Assembly: GCA_024401295.1 (NCBI GenBank)
Contig: JAKSLG010000008.1
Span: forward strand, 1-64,000
Direction: 5' to 3'
Source of the DNA: Bacteroidales bacterium
GTDB lineage: Bacteria > Bacteroidota > Bacteroidia > Bacteroidales > Marinilabiliaceae
Length of the DNA: 64,000 nucleotides
Shown here: positions 9,633 to 20,167 of the stretch, piece by piece
How positions within the stretch are numbered: position 1 is the stretch's first letter
Layout of the letters: each line of letters opens with the position of its first letter
Program-made: the position numbers and the translations under genes
Notes under the pieces: generated by a model
The model's input: the letters and a program-made list of their open reading frames with translations, nothing else
What the model was told of the DNA's origin: nothing
Databases searched by the model: none

Positions 9633-9657
9633 TTATAGGTCGTAATCAATATTTGTA

Positions 9658-9665
9658 TAAATTTG
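9658..9665 (+). promoter_or_regulatory. -7 box of asd
   Basis: TAAATTTG on the plus strand matches TAnnTTTG and would give a leader of about 105-110 nt before the asd ATG. It lies inside the leader of the divergent lamin-tail gene. Confidence 0.5.
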
Positions 9666-9732
9666 CGCACTGTTTGGAAATTAACAACAAGTATGTTGTT
9701 TAACAATATGGAAAATTTCCCATATCGATGTC

Positions 9733-9740
9733 CAAATATA
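9733..9740 (-). promoter_or_regulatory. -7 box of the lamin-tail gene
   Basis: TATATTTG on the minus strand, about 100 bp before the start at 9632. A second match, TATTTTTG, lies at 9744-9751. Confidence 0.5.
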
Positions 9741-9779
9741 GTACAAAAATAGAGAAACATAAAATTAAAGATAAGAATA

Positions 9780-10793
9780 ATGAGAGTAGCAATTGTAGGT
9801 GCGAGCGGTGCGGTTGGACAGGAGTTTCTCCGCGTGCTCGATGAGCGCAATTTCCCAATCGACGAACTCCTTCTTTTCGGTTCGTCACGCAGTGCGGGCA
9901 AGACATACAAGTTCCGCGGAAAAGACATTGTTGTTAAAGAATTGACCCACAACCCTGAAGATTTCAAGGGCGTTGATATAGCTTTCACTTCAGCAGGTGG
10001 CGGCACAAGCAAGGAATTTGCAGCAGACATCACAAAGTATGGTGCAATCATGATCGACAACTCATCAGCTTTCCGTATGGATAATGATGTGCCTTTGGTT
10101 GTTCCTGAGTGCAACGCTAAAGATGCTCTCGTTCGTCCACGTGGCATCATTGCAAACCCTAACTGCACAACAATCATGATGGTTGTTGTTCTCCAGTGCC
10201 TCGAAAACATCTCACACATCAAGCGTATTCACATCGCTTCATATCAGGCAGCATCTGGCGCAGGTGCAGCTGCAATGGCTGAACTCGAGCAGCAATATCG
10301 CGAAGTTCTCGACGGCAAGAAGCCAACTGTTGAGAAGTTTGCATATCAGCTTGCTTACAACGTCATTCCACAGATCGATGTCTTCACAGACAACGGTTAT
10401 ACAAAAGAGGAGATGAAGATGTTTAACGAGACTCGCAAGATCATGCACACAGATGCAGCATGTTCTGCAACTTGCGTTCGCGTGCCATCTTTGCGTAGCC
10501 ACTCTGAGGCTGTTTGGGTCGAGACAGAGAAGCCTATCTCTGTTGAAGATGCAAAGAAGGCCATCGCAAGCGGCGAAGGTGTTCAGCTCATGGACGATCC
10601 TGCAAACAAGGTATATCCTATGCCACTCTTCCTTGCTGGCAAGGATGACGTTTATGTAGGTCGTGTCCGCAAGGATCTCGCAAACGAGAATGGCTTGACT
10701 TTCTGGCTCGTTGGTGACCAGATTAAGAAGGGTGCTGCCCTCAATGCTGTTCAGATTGCAGAATACCTCATCAAGGAAGGCGTTGTGAAATAA
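9780..10793 (+). CDS. asd: Aspartate-semialdehyde dehydrogenase
   Basis: Reduces aspartyl-4-phosphate with NADPH to aspartate semialdehyde, the branch point to lysine/diaminopimelate, threonine and methionine. The 337-residue protein shows the NADP-binding start '[15 protein letters not shown]', the '[10 protein letters not shown]' loop and the catalytic cysteine C129 in 'ANPNCTT'. Length is normal. The gene is transcribed alone, divergently from the lamin-tail gene, and ends at a strong hairpin. Confidence 0.96.
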   Translation: MRVAIVGASGAVGQEFLRVLDERNFPIDELLLFGSSRSAGKTYKFRGKDIVVKELTHNPEDFKGVDIAFTSAGGGTSKEFAADITKYGAIMIDNSSAFRMDNDVPLVVPECNAKDALVRPRGIIANPNCTTIMMVVVLQCLENISHIKRIHIASYQAASGAGAAAMAELEQQYREVLDGKKPTVEKFAYQLAYNVIPQIDVFTDNGYTKEEMKMFNETRKIMHTDAACSATCVRVPSLRSHSEAVWVETEKPISVEDAKKAIASGEGVQLMDDPANKVYPMPLFLAGKDDVYVGRVRKDLANENGLTFWLVGDQIKKGAALNAVQIAEYLIKEGVVK

Positions 10794-10821
10794 TCGCGAA
10801 TTATTCAGACGATATAATAAA

Positions 10822-10864
10822 TGATGGCGGTGTACCACAAGGTACATCGCCATCATTTTTTTTA
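10822..10864 (+). terminator. Terminator of asd
   Basis: GATGGCGGTGTACC pairs with GGTACATCGCCATC and is followed by a run of T. Confidence 0.88.
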
Positions 10865-10989
10865 CAAAACAGGAGGCAAAGCTAACCTCAAACTCTGCCC
10901 GAAAAAAAATGGAAATAGGAGTGTCAAAAAAAAGCAAATAGATGTTTTTATATTTTTCCTTGTACTATGTTTCTATCCGCAAAAAAATA

Positions 10990-11220
10990 TCAACGCTCGC
11001 TTATAAGTGCGCCTCTGGTGTTTGTTTCATTGTCCCACAGATATACGCTGTCGCTTATAAGGTTGCCATGGCTGTCAAAAACCAAATCATACAAAAGTTC
11101 ATCATTGCTCAAGTCGTTCGACTTGTTGGAACGATAATTTGAATTAGCCATGAGGTCAACAGTTGCAAAACTACTGATCAACATAATTGATAACGAGAAT
11201 GTCACTAAAATATTTTTCAT
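10990..11220 (-). CDS. Small secreted protein of unknown function
   Basis: This 76-residue product has a clear signal peptide (MKNILVTFSLSIMLISSFA) and a short mature part with 'YDLVFDSHGNLISDSV'. That segment recalls the short Bacteroidales exported proteins grouped as DUF3836, but the match is from memory and weak. It has its own -7 box and lies downstream of, and in the same direction as, the beta-barrel and giant surface-protein genes. It could be a cell-envelope accessory or an unrelated small exported protein. Confidence 0.6.
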   Translation of the reverse strand: MKNILVTFSLSIMLISSFATVDLMANSNYRSNKSNDLSNDELLYDLVFDSHGNLISDSVYLWDNETNTRGALISER

Positions 11221-11247
11221 TGCCCTTGTTTTTTTATTTCTTCAAAA

Positions 11248-11255
11248 CAAAGGTA
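11248..11255 (-). promoter_or_regulatory. -7 box of the small secreted protein gene
   Basis: TACCTTTG on the minus strand, 28 bp before the ATG at 11220. Confidence 0.6.
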
Positions 11256-11295
11256 TGGAGTTTATTTCGCGCAACATCAAAAGATATAAAACTTT

Positions 11296-11379
11296 TGACG
11301 AACGGCTCAAATAAAGTGACGAACGACGTTAATCGACCACTTAACTGGTGACTAACGTCGTAAAACTGTTGACGAACGG
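11296..11379. repeat. TGACGAACG repeats around a hairpin
   Basis: TGACGAACG occurs three times (about 11297, 11317 and 11370). Between copies two and three lies a perfect 9-bp inverted repeat, ACGACGTTA (11323-11331) and TAACGTCGT (11353-11361). It sits just past the beta-barrel gene but has no T run, so it is not a classic terminator. Confidence 0.6.
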
Positions 11380-11387
11380 AAGCGGAA

Positions 11388-12335
11388 TTACCATCTTGTA
11401 CCGCCACGTCGTACTTTGCTTCTACCCTTTCTACTGCTGCTACTGCTGCTTCCTTGTTGTTTAGGATATGACCATACATATACGCCACGGATACCCATAC
11501 AGAATATTCCGACATTGCTTACGTATGAATCGGTAAGTGAATGAACGATAACCGTTGCCGGTGTACTGCTTGCGCCATCGATGGCTGCAGGATCTGCATC
11601 TGTGAAATTATCACCCTTCCCCTTGAAATTGTCGACCAAACCATAGTCGAGATACATTCCGGCCTGCAGCTTATTACCTAGCACATTGAACGTATAACCA
11701 GCTTCGAACGACAAACAGAGGTTGAAGCTCGAAGCATCAAGTTTTGCCTTTTTCTTGTTGTCATCGCTTGAAACACGTCCTGTTACACGTTCACCATAGA
11801 TGGTAACATCAAACTCGTCGTATGTCGCAGTAAGCGTCGGATTGCTCATCACCTGCTTATAGCGTGACATGACAGGAATGCCCATGCGCAAACCAAGATT
11901 TCCAAATATTCTGTTGTAGTATGCAGAGAACATGACCGGCAATTCGAGCGCAAGCTGGAGATCTGTCTCCTTGACATCTTCTGCCGTGGCATGGTAAGTA
12001 ATTGAATTGCCCTGAGCATCTGCAGCCTGATATGTTAGGTCGATATTGTCCATTGTCAGCGAATTCTGACGGAAGCCAAGCGAAAGACCTGTTCGGAAAC
12101 CGAACAGCGGCAATTTGGTCTTGTGTTGTGGGAAATAGTATGTGAAAACGCCCTCCACAGCACCATCAAAACCTTTTGTTCGGTCACTCGCCTCACCTTC
12201 AGACTTCTGCATCATTGAACCAAGACCCACACGTAGGCCCGCGCCATAAGACATCGATTTATTCAAACGCGACTGTGCCGATGACATTCCTGTCATCAGC
12301 ATCATCGCAATTGCCATATAGATTATTCTCTTCAT
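11388..12335 (-). CDS. Outer-membrane beta-barrel protein
   Basis: This 315-residue protein has a signal peptide (MKRIIYMAIAMMLMTGMSSA) and alternating hydrophobic/polar strands typical of an outer-membrane barrel ('YGAGLRVGLGSMM', 'LGLRMGIPVMSRY', 'LQAGMYLDYGLVDNF'). The C-terminus is odd for a barrel: a serine run followed by a basic tail (SSSSSSRKGRSKVRRGGTRW). I start at the ATG at 12335; a TTG five codons upstream is unlikely. The gene begins 16 bp after the giant surface-protein gene and should share its transcript, so it may help to export, anchor or assemble that protein. That role is inferred only from position. Confidence 0.75.
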   Translation of the reverse strand: MKRIIYMAIAMMLMTGMSSAQSRLNKSMSYGAGLRVGLGSMMQKSEGEASDRTKGFDGAVEGVFTYYFPQHKTKLPLFGFRTGLSLGFRQNSLTMDNIDLTYQAADAQGNSITYHATAEDVKETDLQLALELPVMFSAYYNRIFGNLGLRMGIPVMSRYKQVMSNPTLTATYDEFDVTIYGERVTGRVSSDDNKKKAKLDASSFNLCLSFEAGYTFNVLGNKLQAGMYLDYGLVDNFKGKGDNFTDADPAAIDGASSTPATVIVHSLTDSYVSNVGIFCMGIRGVYVWSYPKQQGSSSSSSRKGRSKVRRGGTRW

Positions 12336-12351
12336 TTTCTGTTTGTGCAAT

Positions 12352-15300
12352 TTACTTCACAAGATATTTCACAACGGTTTCTCTTCCATCAAATATGCGT
12401 ACTACATAGACACCTGAAGTTCCTTCTGCCGTAATGTCGTATGCAGGACTTCCATCGGTATTGACTGTCTTAACGAGTCGGCCATTGATGTCATAAACTG
12501 ATATCATAGCTTCGTCAACAAGACCAGTAATGTGAAGGACCTGACCACGAGATGCCTTCGTTGGCAACAAGAGGACCTTGTTGCTTCCCGAATATTCAAA
12601 GAGTTGTGTGCGGAACAAGATGCCATTTGTGTTTACGATTGCATAGTAGTCTCCCGTACCAATGAGATTATTCTCCATTGTATAGTAGAAGCCGATGCCA
12701 ACCTCGACGTCGTTCTTTTCAACACTGTCGTCACAATCATCATCCTGCTCATCAACGACGCGATACCACTTCACTTCGTCCGATGCCACTTCGAAGCCCA
12801 TTTCGCTGAACTTCTTTTTATCGACCATCAACAACCAATCGTAGAGGGCAACAGATGGAGCATACATGTAGCATTCTGTCGTAACGACATCAAAGACTGC
12901 CGTAAATGACATGTTGCCAGTTACCTTGATTTCACGCTTCGCACCGGCTTTGGCATCATCTTCCCATTTCACAAATTCATAGCCATTATTTGCAAATGCC
13001 TGGAGCGTAACGACCTGACCATATTCATATTCGCCACCGCCAGTAACACTACCGAACAAATCATTGTTACAGAGGACCTCAACGCTGTACTTGTTCATGA
13101 TCTCTTCATATACAGCTGTGAATGTGAGATCAGAAGTAACAACCATGTCTGCAGTAACGGCTGGATTCCATCCAATGAATTTATATGAGCATCGATCATC
13201 GCTGTCTCGTTGTGGAACGAGATCGACCGTCAGATGTTCACCTTTTTCGAATTTCTTCGTGAGCAGAACTGTTCCATCCGAATCAACGAACTTCACGGTG
13301 TACAGCACATCTGCAGTCGAATAGACAGCCTTATATGTGGCATCACCATTCACATATGCTATCTCAGGAAGCCAGCCCTTGAAAATGTAGTTTGTAGCGC
13401 CTTCCGACTGACGTTCTGGTGTTTCGCCTGTGTATGCTGGCAACACGCCATATTCGACCTCAGTCTGCTGAAGAACAGCATCATCAAAGTTGACAAATGT
13501 AATCGTATAGCTCTTTGTCGCAGTTGAATATTGAGCAGTATATGTCGCATTGCCTGTTACAATTGCGAGTTCCTTATCCCAACCGCTGAACGTATATACA
13601 TATTGCTCATCTTCATTCTTGACTGGTGTACCATCATAACTTGGCATTGTGCCATACTTAAACTCACGAGCGTCAAGCACTGTTCCGTCATCATTCTTGA
13701 ATGTTATGACATAGCTGTTCTCAATCGATGAATATACAGCCGTGTATGCCTCTTCGCCAACAACAGCAACGATCTGCTTATCCCAACCGCTGAACACGTA
13801 TGAGTTCTGTAAATCAGCATTACGTACAGGTTCGTCACATGTCGGCTTGACTCCATATTCAACCTCGCTCGACTGAAGTTCTGTTCCGTCATAATCAAGG
13901 AATCTGATCAAGTATTTACGCTTTGAAGCATCAAACTGAGCCGTATATGTTGCGTCTTCTGTAACAGCAACAATCTTCTTGTCCCATGACTTGAATGTAT
14001 ACGAGAACTCTTCTGTCGGCGTCTTGACAACATCCTTTGGTGCACTTGGTTTTTTGCCATATTCGACTTCTGAGCTGCTTATTACAGTTCCATCGTCGAG
14101 GACAAAATTAATTGTGTACTTGCGAGCGCTTTCACTATATGTCGCCGTAAACGACATGTCCGAATTGACAGTCATGTCAGGCGTAATCTCTGGATCCCAA
14201 CCGGCAAACTCGTATGTGTGTTTGTCGTCAGATGCGCGCTGAGGATTGAGAATCGCTACAAGCAGCTGACCTGGTTCAAAATTCTTTTCATTAAGAATCG
14301 TTCCATCATAATCATAGAACACAACATTATAGAGCACTTTCGCACTCGAATACATTGCATAGTATGACATGTCACCAGTGACATACGTAAGTTCCGGCGA
14401 CCAGAACATGAATGTATAGTTATTCTGTCCATCCGAAGGCTTTGTCGGAGTACCGTCATACTTTGGCATGACGCCATACTCAAATTCGGTTTTCTGAAGC
14501 ACACTGCCATCATAGTTGATGAACGTAATCATATACTTGCGTGTCGATTTTGTGAACTGCGCAACATAAGTTGCTTCACCTTCGACGGCTTTAACTGATG
14601 GAGACCATTCGCTAAATGTATAATCAAACTCAACATCCGATTCTTTTGTCGGCTTCACACCATCATAGCTTGGAACCGTACCATACGCAACTTCAGAACG
14701 CTGCAATTCGACATCGTCGTTCTTAAAAATTACAACATACTTTCTCAATTCAGACTTGTATGTCGCCTTGTATGTCGCATCACCTTCAACAAACACAACT
14801 GCAGGATCCCAACCGGCAAACTCATATTTATATTGCGTTGTAGAAGATTTTACCGGAGTTACACCATCATATTCTGGAACAACGCCATATTCCACTTTGT
14901 AGCTCTTTATTGTTGTGCCATCTTCATCAGCAAATACAATATTATAACTGTTCTTATTCGATGTATATATCGCCTTGTACTCAACATCACCTACTACCTT
15001 GTCAACTGTTTTGTCCCAACCGGCAAAAATATATGTAAACTCTTTTGTCGCTGGTTTAACAGGCTCTTTGCTACATTTTGGCATGTCTCCATAATTGTAC
15101 TGAGCCGACTCTATTACAGTACCGTCATCATTCTTGAATGTAACAGTATATTTGTTTGTGACAGTAGTATAAGTAGCCTTGTACGTTTCGTTTTTCACTA
15201 CTTCACTGACTGCAGGCTCCCATGAATCAAATATGTATGTATACTGTGCATCTTTCTCGCGTGTCGGTTTCGCACACTCTGGAATTACACCATATTCATA

Positions 15301-18300
15301 CTCTCCTGATTGAAGCACATCGCCATTGTAATCAACGAAGGTGATGCCATACTTACGGACTACAGGCTTGAAGACTGCGGTATATGTAATATCGCCTTCG
15401 ACAGCTTCAACCGGCTTGTCCCAACCTATGAACTCATAGCTATATTGAGCAGTCTGCGCCTTAGTCGGATCTGCAGGTTTCGCCGGAACGACACCATACT
15501 TGACTTTGCTTGTTATTATTTCTGTATGGTCATCATTTTCGAAACGGACATCATATTCACGCAATATTTCGTCATACTGTGCAGTAAATGTCACATCCGA
15601 GGTAGCCTTCATGCCGGCAGTGAGCGCTGGAGACCAACTCTTGAATTCATATGAATACTGCGCTGTAGATTCACGTGTAGGCTTGGTGTCATATGTTATA
15701 ACCGAACCTGCCGCAACCTTCTTAGTCGCAATCACGTCTCCGTTATAATCCGCAAATGTGATCGTATAGATGATGTCTGCCGTTGAATAGACAGCATTAT
15801 AACTCTTTTCTCCCTGAACAGGCTCGAGGTCTGGTGTCCAACCTGTGAATGTGTAGTTCACAAGTCCATTGCTGGTACGCGTAGGCTCAGCACCCTTATA
15901 TTCTGGCATAGTTCCATATTCGAAGTTGTCCTTATACAGAAGAGTTGTACCATCATAGTCATAGAACTTTACCTCATAGCTTCTCACTACAGACCCATAC
16001 TGCGCCGTATAGACTTGCGGTCCATCAACAGGATGACGAGAAGGATTCCAGTCTATGAAATTATAATCGTATTGCGCAGTACTTGGACGCAACGGCAATT
16101 CTTCGTAATATGGCAGATCTCCATACTTCCAATTCTTCTTGCCATTGTTCAGCAACGTTCCATCCCAGTTCACAAAACTTACTTCATATTCGTTCTTTAT
16201 ATTGTCGAATGTCGCAATATACTTGGCATCGCCTGTGACTGTCACAACAGATGGCGTCCAACCGCTGAATTTATATGTGAATTCTGCTGTTGCAGCCTTC
16301 GTTGGTTCTGCCTTTGTATACTCAGGCTTTGTGCCATACGCAACTTTCGATGTCTGCAACACTGTCTTTCCGTCCTCTGAACAGAATTCAATTGTGTAAT
16401 CTCTGAGGAGCGATTCATATGTCGCAGTATATATAGCATCAGCCACTGCTGGCCCTATTGTTTTGTCCCAGCTTGCGAAGATATATTCATACTGAGCTGT
16501 TTTAGGTCGCGTTGGTGTTCCTGCATACGATGGAGTTGTGTTATACTCGAGAGTCTGCTCATCGAGTATTGTGCCATCGTAGTTCTTAAACGTTATCTTA
16601 TACTTGTTTATATCATAAGTCGCCTTAATTGTTACAGGCTTTGTCACCTTTGTATATGTTCCTTGCCATCCTGCAAATGTATAACCAGTACGACTTGGAT
16701 TTGCTGGTGCCGTTGCATTTGCGTTGTACTCTACTTCCTGTGTCTTCAAAACAGTATTGTCATAATCCACAAATGTTACCGTAAACTTCTTCTTCGTCGC
16801 TGTATATACAGCCTTATATGTTTTCGCACCAGTCACTGCTGCCAATGCCGGCGTCCAGTTACTGAATTCGTATGTATACGCCGCAGTTTCTGCCTTTGTC
16901 GGCTTCGCACCACTATATGTTGGAACAACTCCATAGTTGAATTCGCTCTCCTGGAGCGTTGTGACACCATCTTCGTCAACAAACTTAATCGTATATGGAC
17001 GTGGCGCACTTGTGTAAGTAGCGGTATATGTCTTGTCTCCCGTTACTTTAGCAATCGTTGGTGTCCAACCACTGAAGTCATACACCTTATCCTGTGTCGG
17101 TGCATGTGTCGGAGTTCCACTATAACTTGGAACATCATTATACTTATATTGTTTCTCTAACAGTTTTGTACCATCGTAGTTCTTAAATGTAATTGTATAC
17201 AAAACTGCATCACCATCAATAAACTGTGCGATGTACGACACATTGCCTTTTACCGCCTCGATGGCCGGATTCCATCCGTTGAATTTATATGTTGTCGATG
17301 CACTCGCCGGTTTTGTCGGTGTTGCTCCTGTATACTTTGGCGTCTGACCATATTCTACGTCCGACGACTGGAGAACGGTTTGGCCGTCGTAGCCATAGAA
17401 TTTTACAGTATACTTGCGCTTCGTAGCATTGAACTGTGCTGTATATGTTGCATCACCCTTAACCGAAGACAATGCAGGACTCCACGTATTATTAAATGTG
17501 TAGCTATATTCTGCAGTCATTGCCTTGGTCGGTGTCGCACCACTATATGCAGGTACCTTTCCGTAATCAACCTGAACAGTCTGCAATGTCTTGCCATCAC
17601 CATCCTTGAATGTAATCGCATATTTACGCAAGGTCTTGCTGTATGTAGCCTTGTATATCTGATTTCCCGTCACAGCGACTACTGCAGGCGTCCATCCGCT
17701 AAAGCTATATGTATATTGTGCATCTGTAGTTTTCGTAGGATTGGCTGGCTTAGTAGGAACAGTACCATAAGCCACCTTTTCCGTGGCCTTCAGGATAGTT
17801 GTTCCATCATCATCCACAAAGGTGATGTCGTATTTTTTAACAGTCGCGTCAAACTGAGCCGTATATGTCGCATTGCCTGTAACTGCCGCAATCGTCTTAT
17901 CCCAGCCTTTGAATGTATAGGTGTATTGTGCTGTAGATGTCTTGGTTGGCGTCGCACCTGAATATGCAGGAGTCGTTCCATACTCCCACAGACTCTCTTG
18001 CTTCACGTTGCCATCACCATCAACAAACTTAATAGTATAGCTTCGCTTCTTTGGAGTGAATGTCGGTGTATATGTCTGATCTTTTGTTACAATCGCAACT
18101 TCTGGCGACCAGCCCGCAAAATCATAACTATATTCTGCAGTCGAAGCCTTCGTCGGATCTGCAGGCACAGTTGGCATGGTATTATACTTCTCCTTTTTGC
18201 TGCTCAACGTCGTTCCATCTGCTTTCTTGAACGTAATAGTATACTCCTTAGGCTTAAATGTTGCTATCAGATTATAGTTCTTGTCAAGTGAATTAATCGC

Positions 18301-20046
18301 CAATGACGTAGCCGTGCCTGTCTTGTCTCCGCTCCATCCCACAAATTCATAACCTGCATTCGGAGTTGCGACAAGAGAAACATTGGTTCCTGCGTTAAAC
18401 GTACCATATCCAGCCACAGTACCCATGGTCTCATCGTTGATATCTACAGATACCTTAAAGGTCTTTACATTGAAGTATGCAATATATTTCTTGTCGACCG
18501 TCGCTGTTACAACACGCTCCGCATTTGTATCTCCATCATCCCATCTTGCAAAGATATAATTCGCAGTAGGCGTAGCTTTAATTGTTACGTCGGTGCCAAA
18601 ACTTACAGTAGTAGATGTTGGTGTAGTTGTACCATATGTAGCTCCACCCGAAGCCGCTGTCTCGATTTTTACGTCACCTACTTTTAGTTGAGCTTTAAGT
18701 GTTACATCACCTGTCACAACGTATGTGCGAGGATTATCTGTGTTGCCATCACTCCACTTGTTAAATTTATATCCTGTAGTTACTACATCACAATATAAAG
18801 TAATGACATCGCCATAATGATATTTTCCGGTTACAGAATTCCCATTGTCCGGTGTCTTTTTCTGCACTCCGTTAAATTCCATATACAACTGGAATATATC
18901 ATTGTTGATATCTCTTGTCTTTTTCCCCTCTACTGCCTTCAGATCTTTCTCTAGTTTCACGCTAAACTCTTTAGGCTCAAAATATGCCGTATATATTATT
19001 TTTCCAGCGCTCGTCGCAGGGACTTCTATAGTTCTAGGATTTGTAGTCACACCATCCTGCCAGTGATCAAACACACCGACTGCCGTTGGAACTGCCGTGA
19101 TAATGATTTTCGCTGTCTCCGCACCGCATACAGATTTGGTTCTATCTTGTGATACGTCACCAAGTTCCGGGTCGTTTGTATGAACTTCGAAGTCCACCAA
19201 AACTTTCTCAGAAACAGATCCGATTGTAAAACCTGCCCAATCGCTTTGCTTGTATGCTCTCTGAGCGCCACAAGGCACATATACATACTTCAATGCACTA
19301 ATTGCTTCACCTGTCTTCTTGCCAAACGATGGAGGAGTCATTGACTTAAACACCAATGTTTCAAGTTTTGGCGACGTATCAAATGATCCATAGTCAATGT
19401 GAGTCATCGACGTAGGAATTGTAACAGACTGAACAGATGCAAGTTTATAAAGAGCATCTGTCGCGGCTCCTGTCACTCCTTCTGGAATAACATAATCAAT
19501 TACATTCAAAGCCTCTGGGAAACGGACAATTGTTTTTAAGTCCTTCGTGTAAATCACACCACCAATGGATACATATGAGTTACTGTTCTCATCTACAGAT
19601 ATGTAGGCCAACCTAGTACAGTCTGTAAATGATCGGTCGTTTACCTGTGTTACTCCTGCTGGAATATTTATCGACGCTAATCTCGAACAACCACGAAAAG
19701 CCTCATAACCTATCTTCTTGACACTCTGTGGAATTGACACCGATGTCAAATTCGTACACTGATAGAAAAAGGCTGCACCAATTGATGTTACACCTTCATC
19801 AATCACAACACTTTTGACCTGTCCTCTGAATCCATTGATCGGAGAATTACCCGTAAAACCATAAGCCCAATTACCATTACGATCATACATGTCGCCGGTT
19901 CCGTAGATATGTAACTCTCCTGTGGCATCGTTGAATTCATATCTCACATTAGCACCGGCATTTCCTGTTTGGATTGCTGCAAATGATGTAATGCTAAATG
20001 TCAGCAGCATCAACGCTGTTGTTATAATATGTGCCAAGTTTCTCAT
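12352..20046 (-). CDS. Giant BspA/flg_new repeat surface protein with type IX sorting domain
   Basis: The 2564-residue protein starts with a signal peptide (MRNLAHIITTALMLLTFSITSFA). Residues about 60-260 are BspA-type leucine-rich repeats. Three InlB-B-like 'bacterial repeat' modules follow ('GYEFVGWSGD' type), then about 25 tandem 65-70-residue modules of the Listeria-Bacteroides flg_new type. Each reads roughly 'YTITFKNYDGT..L....EYG..P.Y.G..PT....YTF.GW.P....V.GDATYTAQF'. One further InlB-like module and a linker lead to a type A type IX C-terminal domain ('ISVYDINGRLVKT', 'SGVYVVRIFDG'). The longer frame begins at a TTG at 20082; the ATG at 20046 starts the signal peptide. It is probably a fibrous adhesin or stalk. 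It shares a transcript with the downstream barrel gene. Confidence 0.85.
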   Translation of the reverse strand: MRNLAHIITTALMLLTFSITSFAAIQTGNAGANVRYEFNDATGELHIYGTGDMYDRNGNWAYGFTGNSPINGFRGQVKSVVIDEGVTSIGAAFFYQCTNLTSVSIPQSVKKIGYEAFRGCSRLASINIPAGVTQVNDRSFTDCTRLAYISVDENSNSYVSIGGVIYTKDLKTIVRFPEALNVIDYVIPEGVTGAATDALYKLASVQSVTIPTSMTHIDYGSFDTSPKLETLVFKSMTPPSFGKKTGEAISALKYVYVPCGAQRAYKQSDWAGFTIGSVSEKVLVDFEVHTNDPELGDVSQDRTKSVCGAETAKIIITAVPTAVGVFDHWQDGVTTNPRTIEVPATSAGKIIYTAYFEPKEFSVKLEKDLKAVEGKKTRDINNDIFQLYMEFNGVQKKTPDNGNSVTGKYHYGDVITLYCDVVTTGYKFNKWSDGNTDNPRTYVVTGDVTLKAQLKVGDVKIETAASGGATYGTTTPTSTTVSFGTDVTIKATPTANYIFARWDDGDTNAERVVTATVDKKYIAYFNVKTFKVSVDINDETMGTVAGYGTFNAGTNVSLVATPNAGYEFVGWSGDKTGTATSLAINSLDKNYNLIATFKPKEYTITFKKADGTTLSSKKEKYNTMPTVPADPTKASTAEYSYDFAGWSPEVAIVTKDQTYTPTFTPKKRSYTIKFVDGDGNVKQESLWEYGTTPAYSGATPTKTSTAQYTYTFKGWDKTIAAVTGNATYTAQFDATVKKYDITFVDDDGTTILKATEKVAYGTVPTKPANPTKTTDAQYTYSFSGWTPAVVAVTGNQIYKATYSKTLRKYAITFKDGDGKTLQTVQVDYGKVPAYSGATPTKAMTAEYSYTFNNTWSPALSSVKGDATYTAQFNATKRKYTVKFYGYDGQTVLQSSDVEYGQTPKYTGATPTKPASASTTYKFNGWNPAIEAVKGNVSYIAQFIDGDAVLYTITFKNYDGTKLLEKQYKYNDVPSYSGTPTHAPTQDKVYDFSGWTPTIAKVTGDKTYTATYTSAPRPYTIKFVDEDGVTTLQESEFNYGVVPTYSGAKPTKAETAAYTYEFSNWTPALAAVTGAKTYKAVYTATKKKFTVTFVDYDNTVLKTQEVEYNANATAPANPSRTGYTFAGWQGTYTKVTKPVTIKATYDINKYKITFKNYDGTILDEQTLEYNTTPSYAGTPTRPKTAQYEYIFASWDKTIGPAVADAIYTATYESLLRDYTIEFCSEDGKTVLQTSKVAYGTKPEYTKAEPTKAATAEFTYKFSGWTPSVVTVTGDAKYIATFDNIKNEYEVSFVNWDGTLLNNGKKNWKYGDLPYYEELPLRPSTAQYDYNFIDWNPSRHPVDGPQVYTAQYGSVVRSYEVKFYDYDGTTLLYKDNFEYGTMPEYKGAEPTRTSNGLVNYTFTGWTPDLEPVQGEKSYNAVYSTADIIYTITFADYNGDVIATKKVAAGSVITYDTKPTRESTAQYSYEFKSWSPALTAGMKATSDVTFTAQYDEILREYDVRFENDDHTEIITSKVKYGVVPAKPADPTKAQTAQYSYEFIGWDKPVEAVEGDITYTAVFKPVVRKYGITFVDYNGDVLQSGEYEYGVIPECAKPTREKDAQYTYIFDSWEPAVSEVVKNETYKATYTTVTNKYTVTFKNDDGTVIESAQYNYGDMPKCSKEPVKPATKEFTYIFAGWDKTVDKVVGDVEYKAIYTSNKNSYNIVFADEDGTTIKSYKVEYGVVPEYDGVTPVKSSTTQYKYEFAGWDPAVVFVEGDATYKATYKSELRKYVVIFKNDDVELQRSEVAYGTVPSYDGVKPTKESDVEFDYTFSEWSPSVKAVEGEATYVAQFTKSTRKYMITFINYDGSVLQKTEFEYGVMPKYDGTPTKPSDGQNNYTFMFWSPELTYVTGDMSYYAMYSSAKVLYNVVFYDYDGTILNEKNFEPGQLLVAILNPQRASDDKHTYEFAGWDPEITPDMTVNSDMSFTATYSESARKYTINFVLDDGTVISSSEVEYGKKPSAPKDVVKTPTEEFSYTFKSWDKKIVAVTEDATYTAQFDASKRKYLIRFLDYDGTELQSSEVEYGVKPTCDEPVRNADLQNSYVFSGWDKQIVAVVGEEAYTAVYSSIENSYVITFKNDDGTVLDAREFKYGTMPSYDGTPVKNEDEQYVYTFSGWDKELAIVTGNATYTAQYSTATKSYTITFVNFDDAVLQQTEVEYGVLPAYTGETPERQSEGATNYIFKGWLPEIAYVNGDATYKAVYSTADVLYTVKFVDSDGTVLLTKKFEKGEHLTVDLVPQRDSDDRCSYKFIGWNPAVTADMVVTSDLTFTAVYEEIMNKYSVEVLCNNDLFGSVTGGGEYEYGQVVTLQAFANNGYEFVKWEDDAKAGAKREIKVTGNMSFTAVFDVVTTECYMYAPSVALYDWLLMVDKKKFSEMGFEVASDEVKWYRVVDEQDDDCDDSVEKNDVEVGIGFYYTMENNLIGTGDYYAIVNTNGILFRTQLFEYSGSNKVLLLPTKASRGQVLHITGLVDEAMISVYDINGRLVKTVNTDGSPAYDITAEGTSGVYVVRIFDGRETVVKYLVK
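13105..18255 (-). repeat. About 25 tandem flg_new modules in the giant protein
   Basis: I counted 25 consecutive modules of about 200 bp by eye. Most are clearly diverged at DNA level, so the array is old rather than freshly expanded. Three module pairs (near 15.5-15.9, 14.1-14.5 and 13.1-13.5 kb) share a special form with 'Y(N/K/T)AVYSTAD..YT' followed by a longer second module, suggesting a higher-order unit. Confidence 0.75.
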
Positions 20047-20167
20047 AATGTTAATGTTATGATTAGCAATAGTTTTTCCCAATTATTAATCTGCCTAGAG
20101 TAGAATAATTACCTTTTACAATTAATTATCTAGAGGTTTTACGGCACGAATAATATGCCATGAACCG

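Noticed and set aside
12895-18255. Regular spaced repeats that might suggest CRISPR or satellite DNA
   Set aside because: The 200-bp period is a continuous reading frame of protein modules; there are no short identical repeats with unique spacers.
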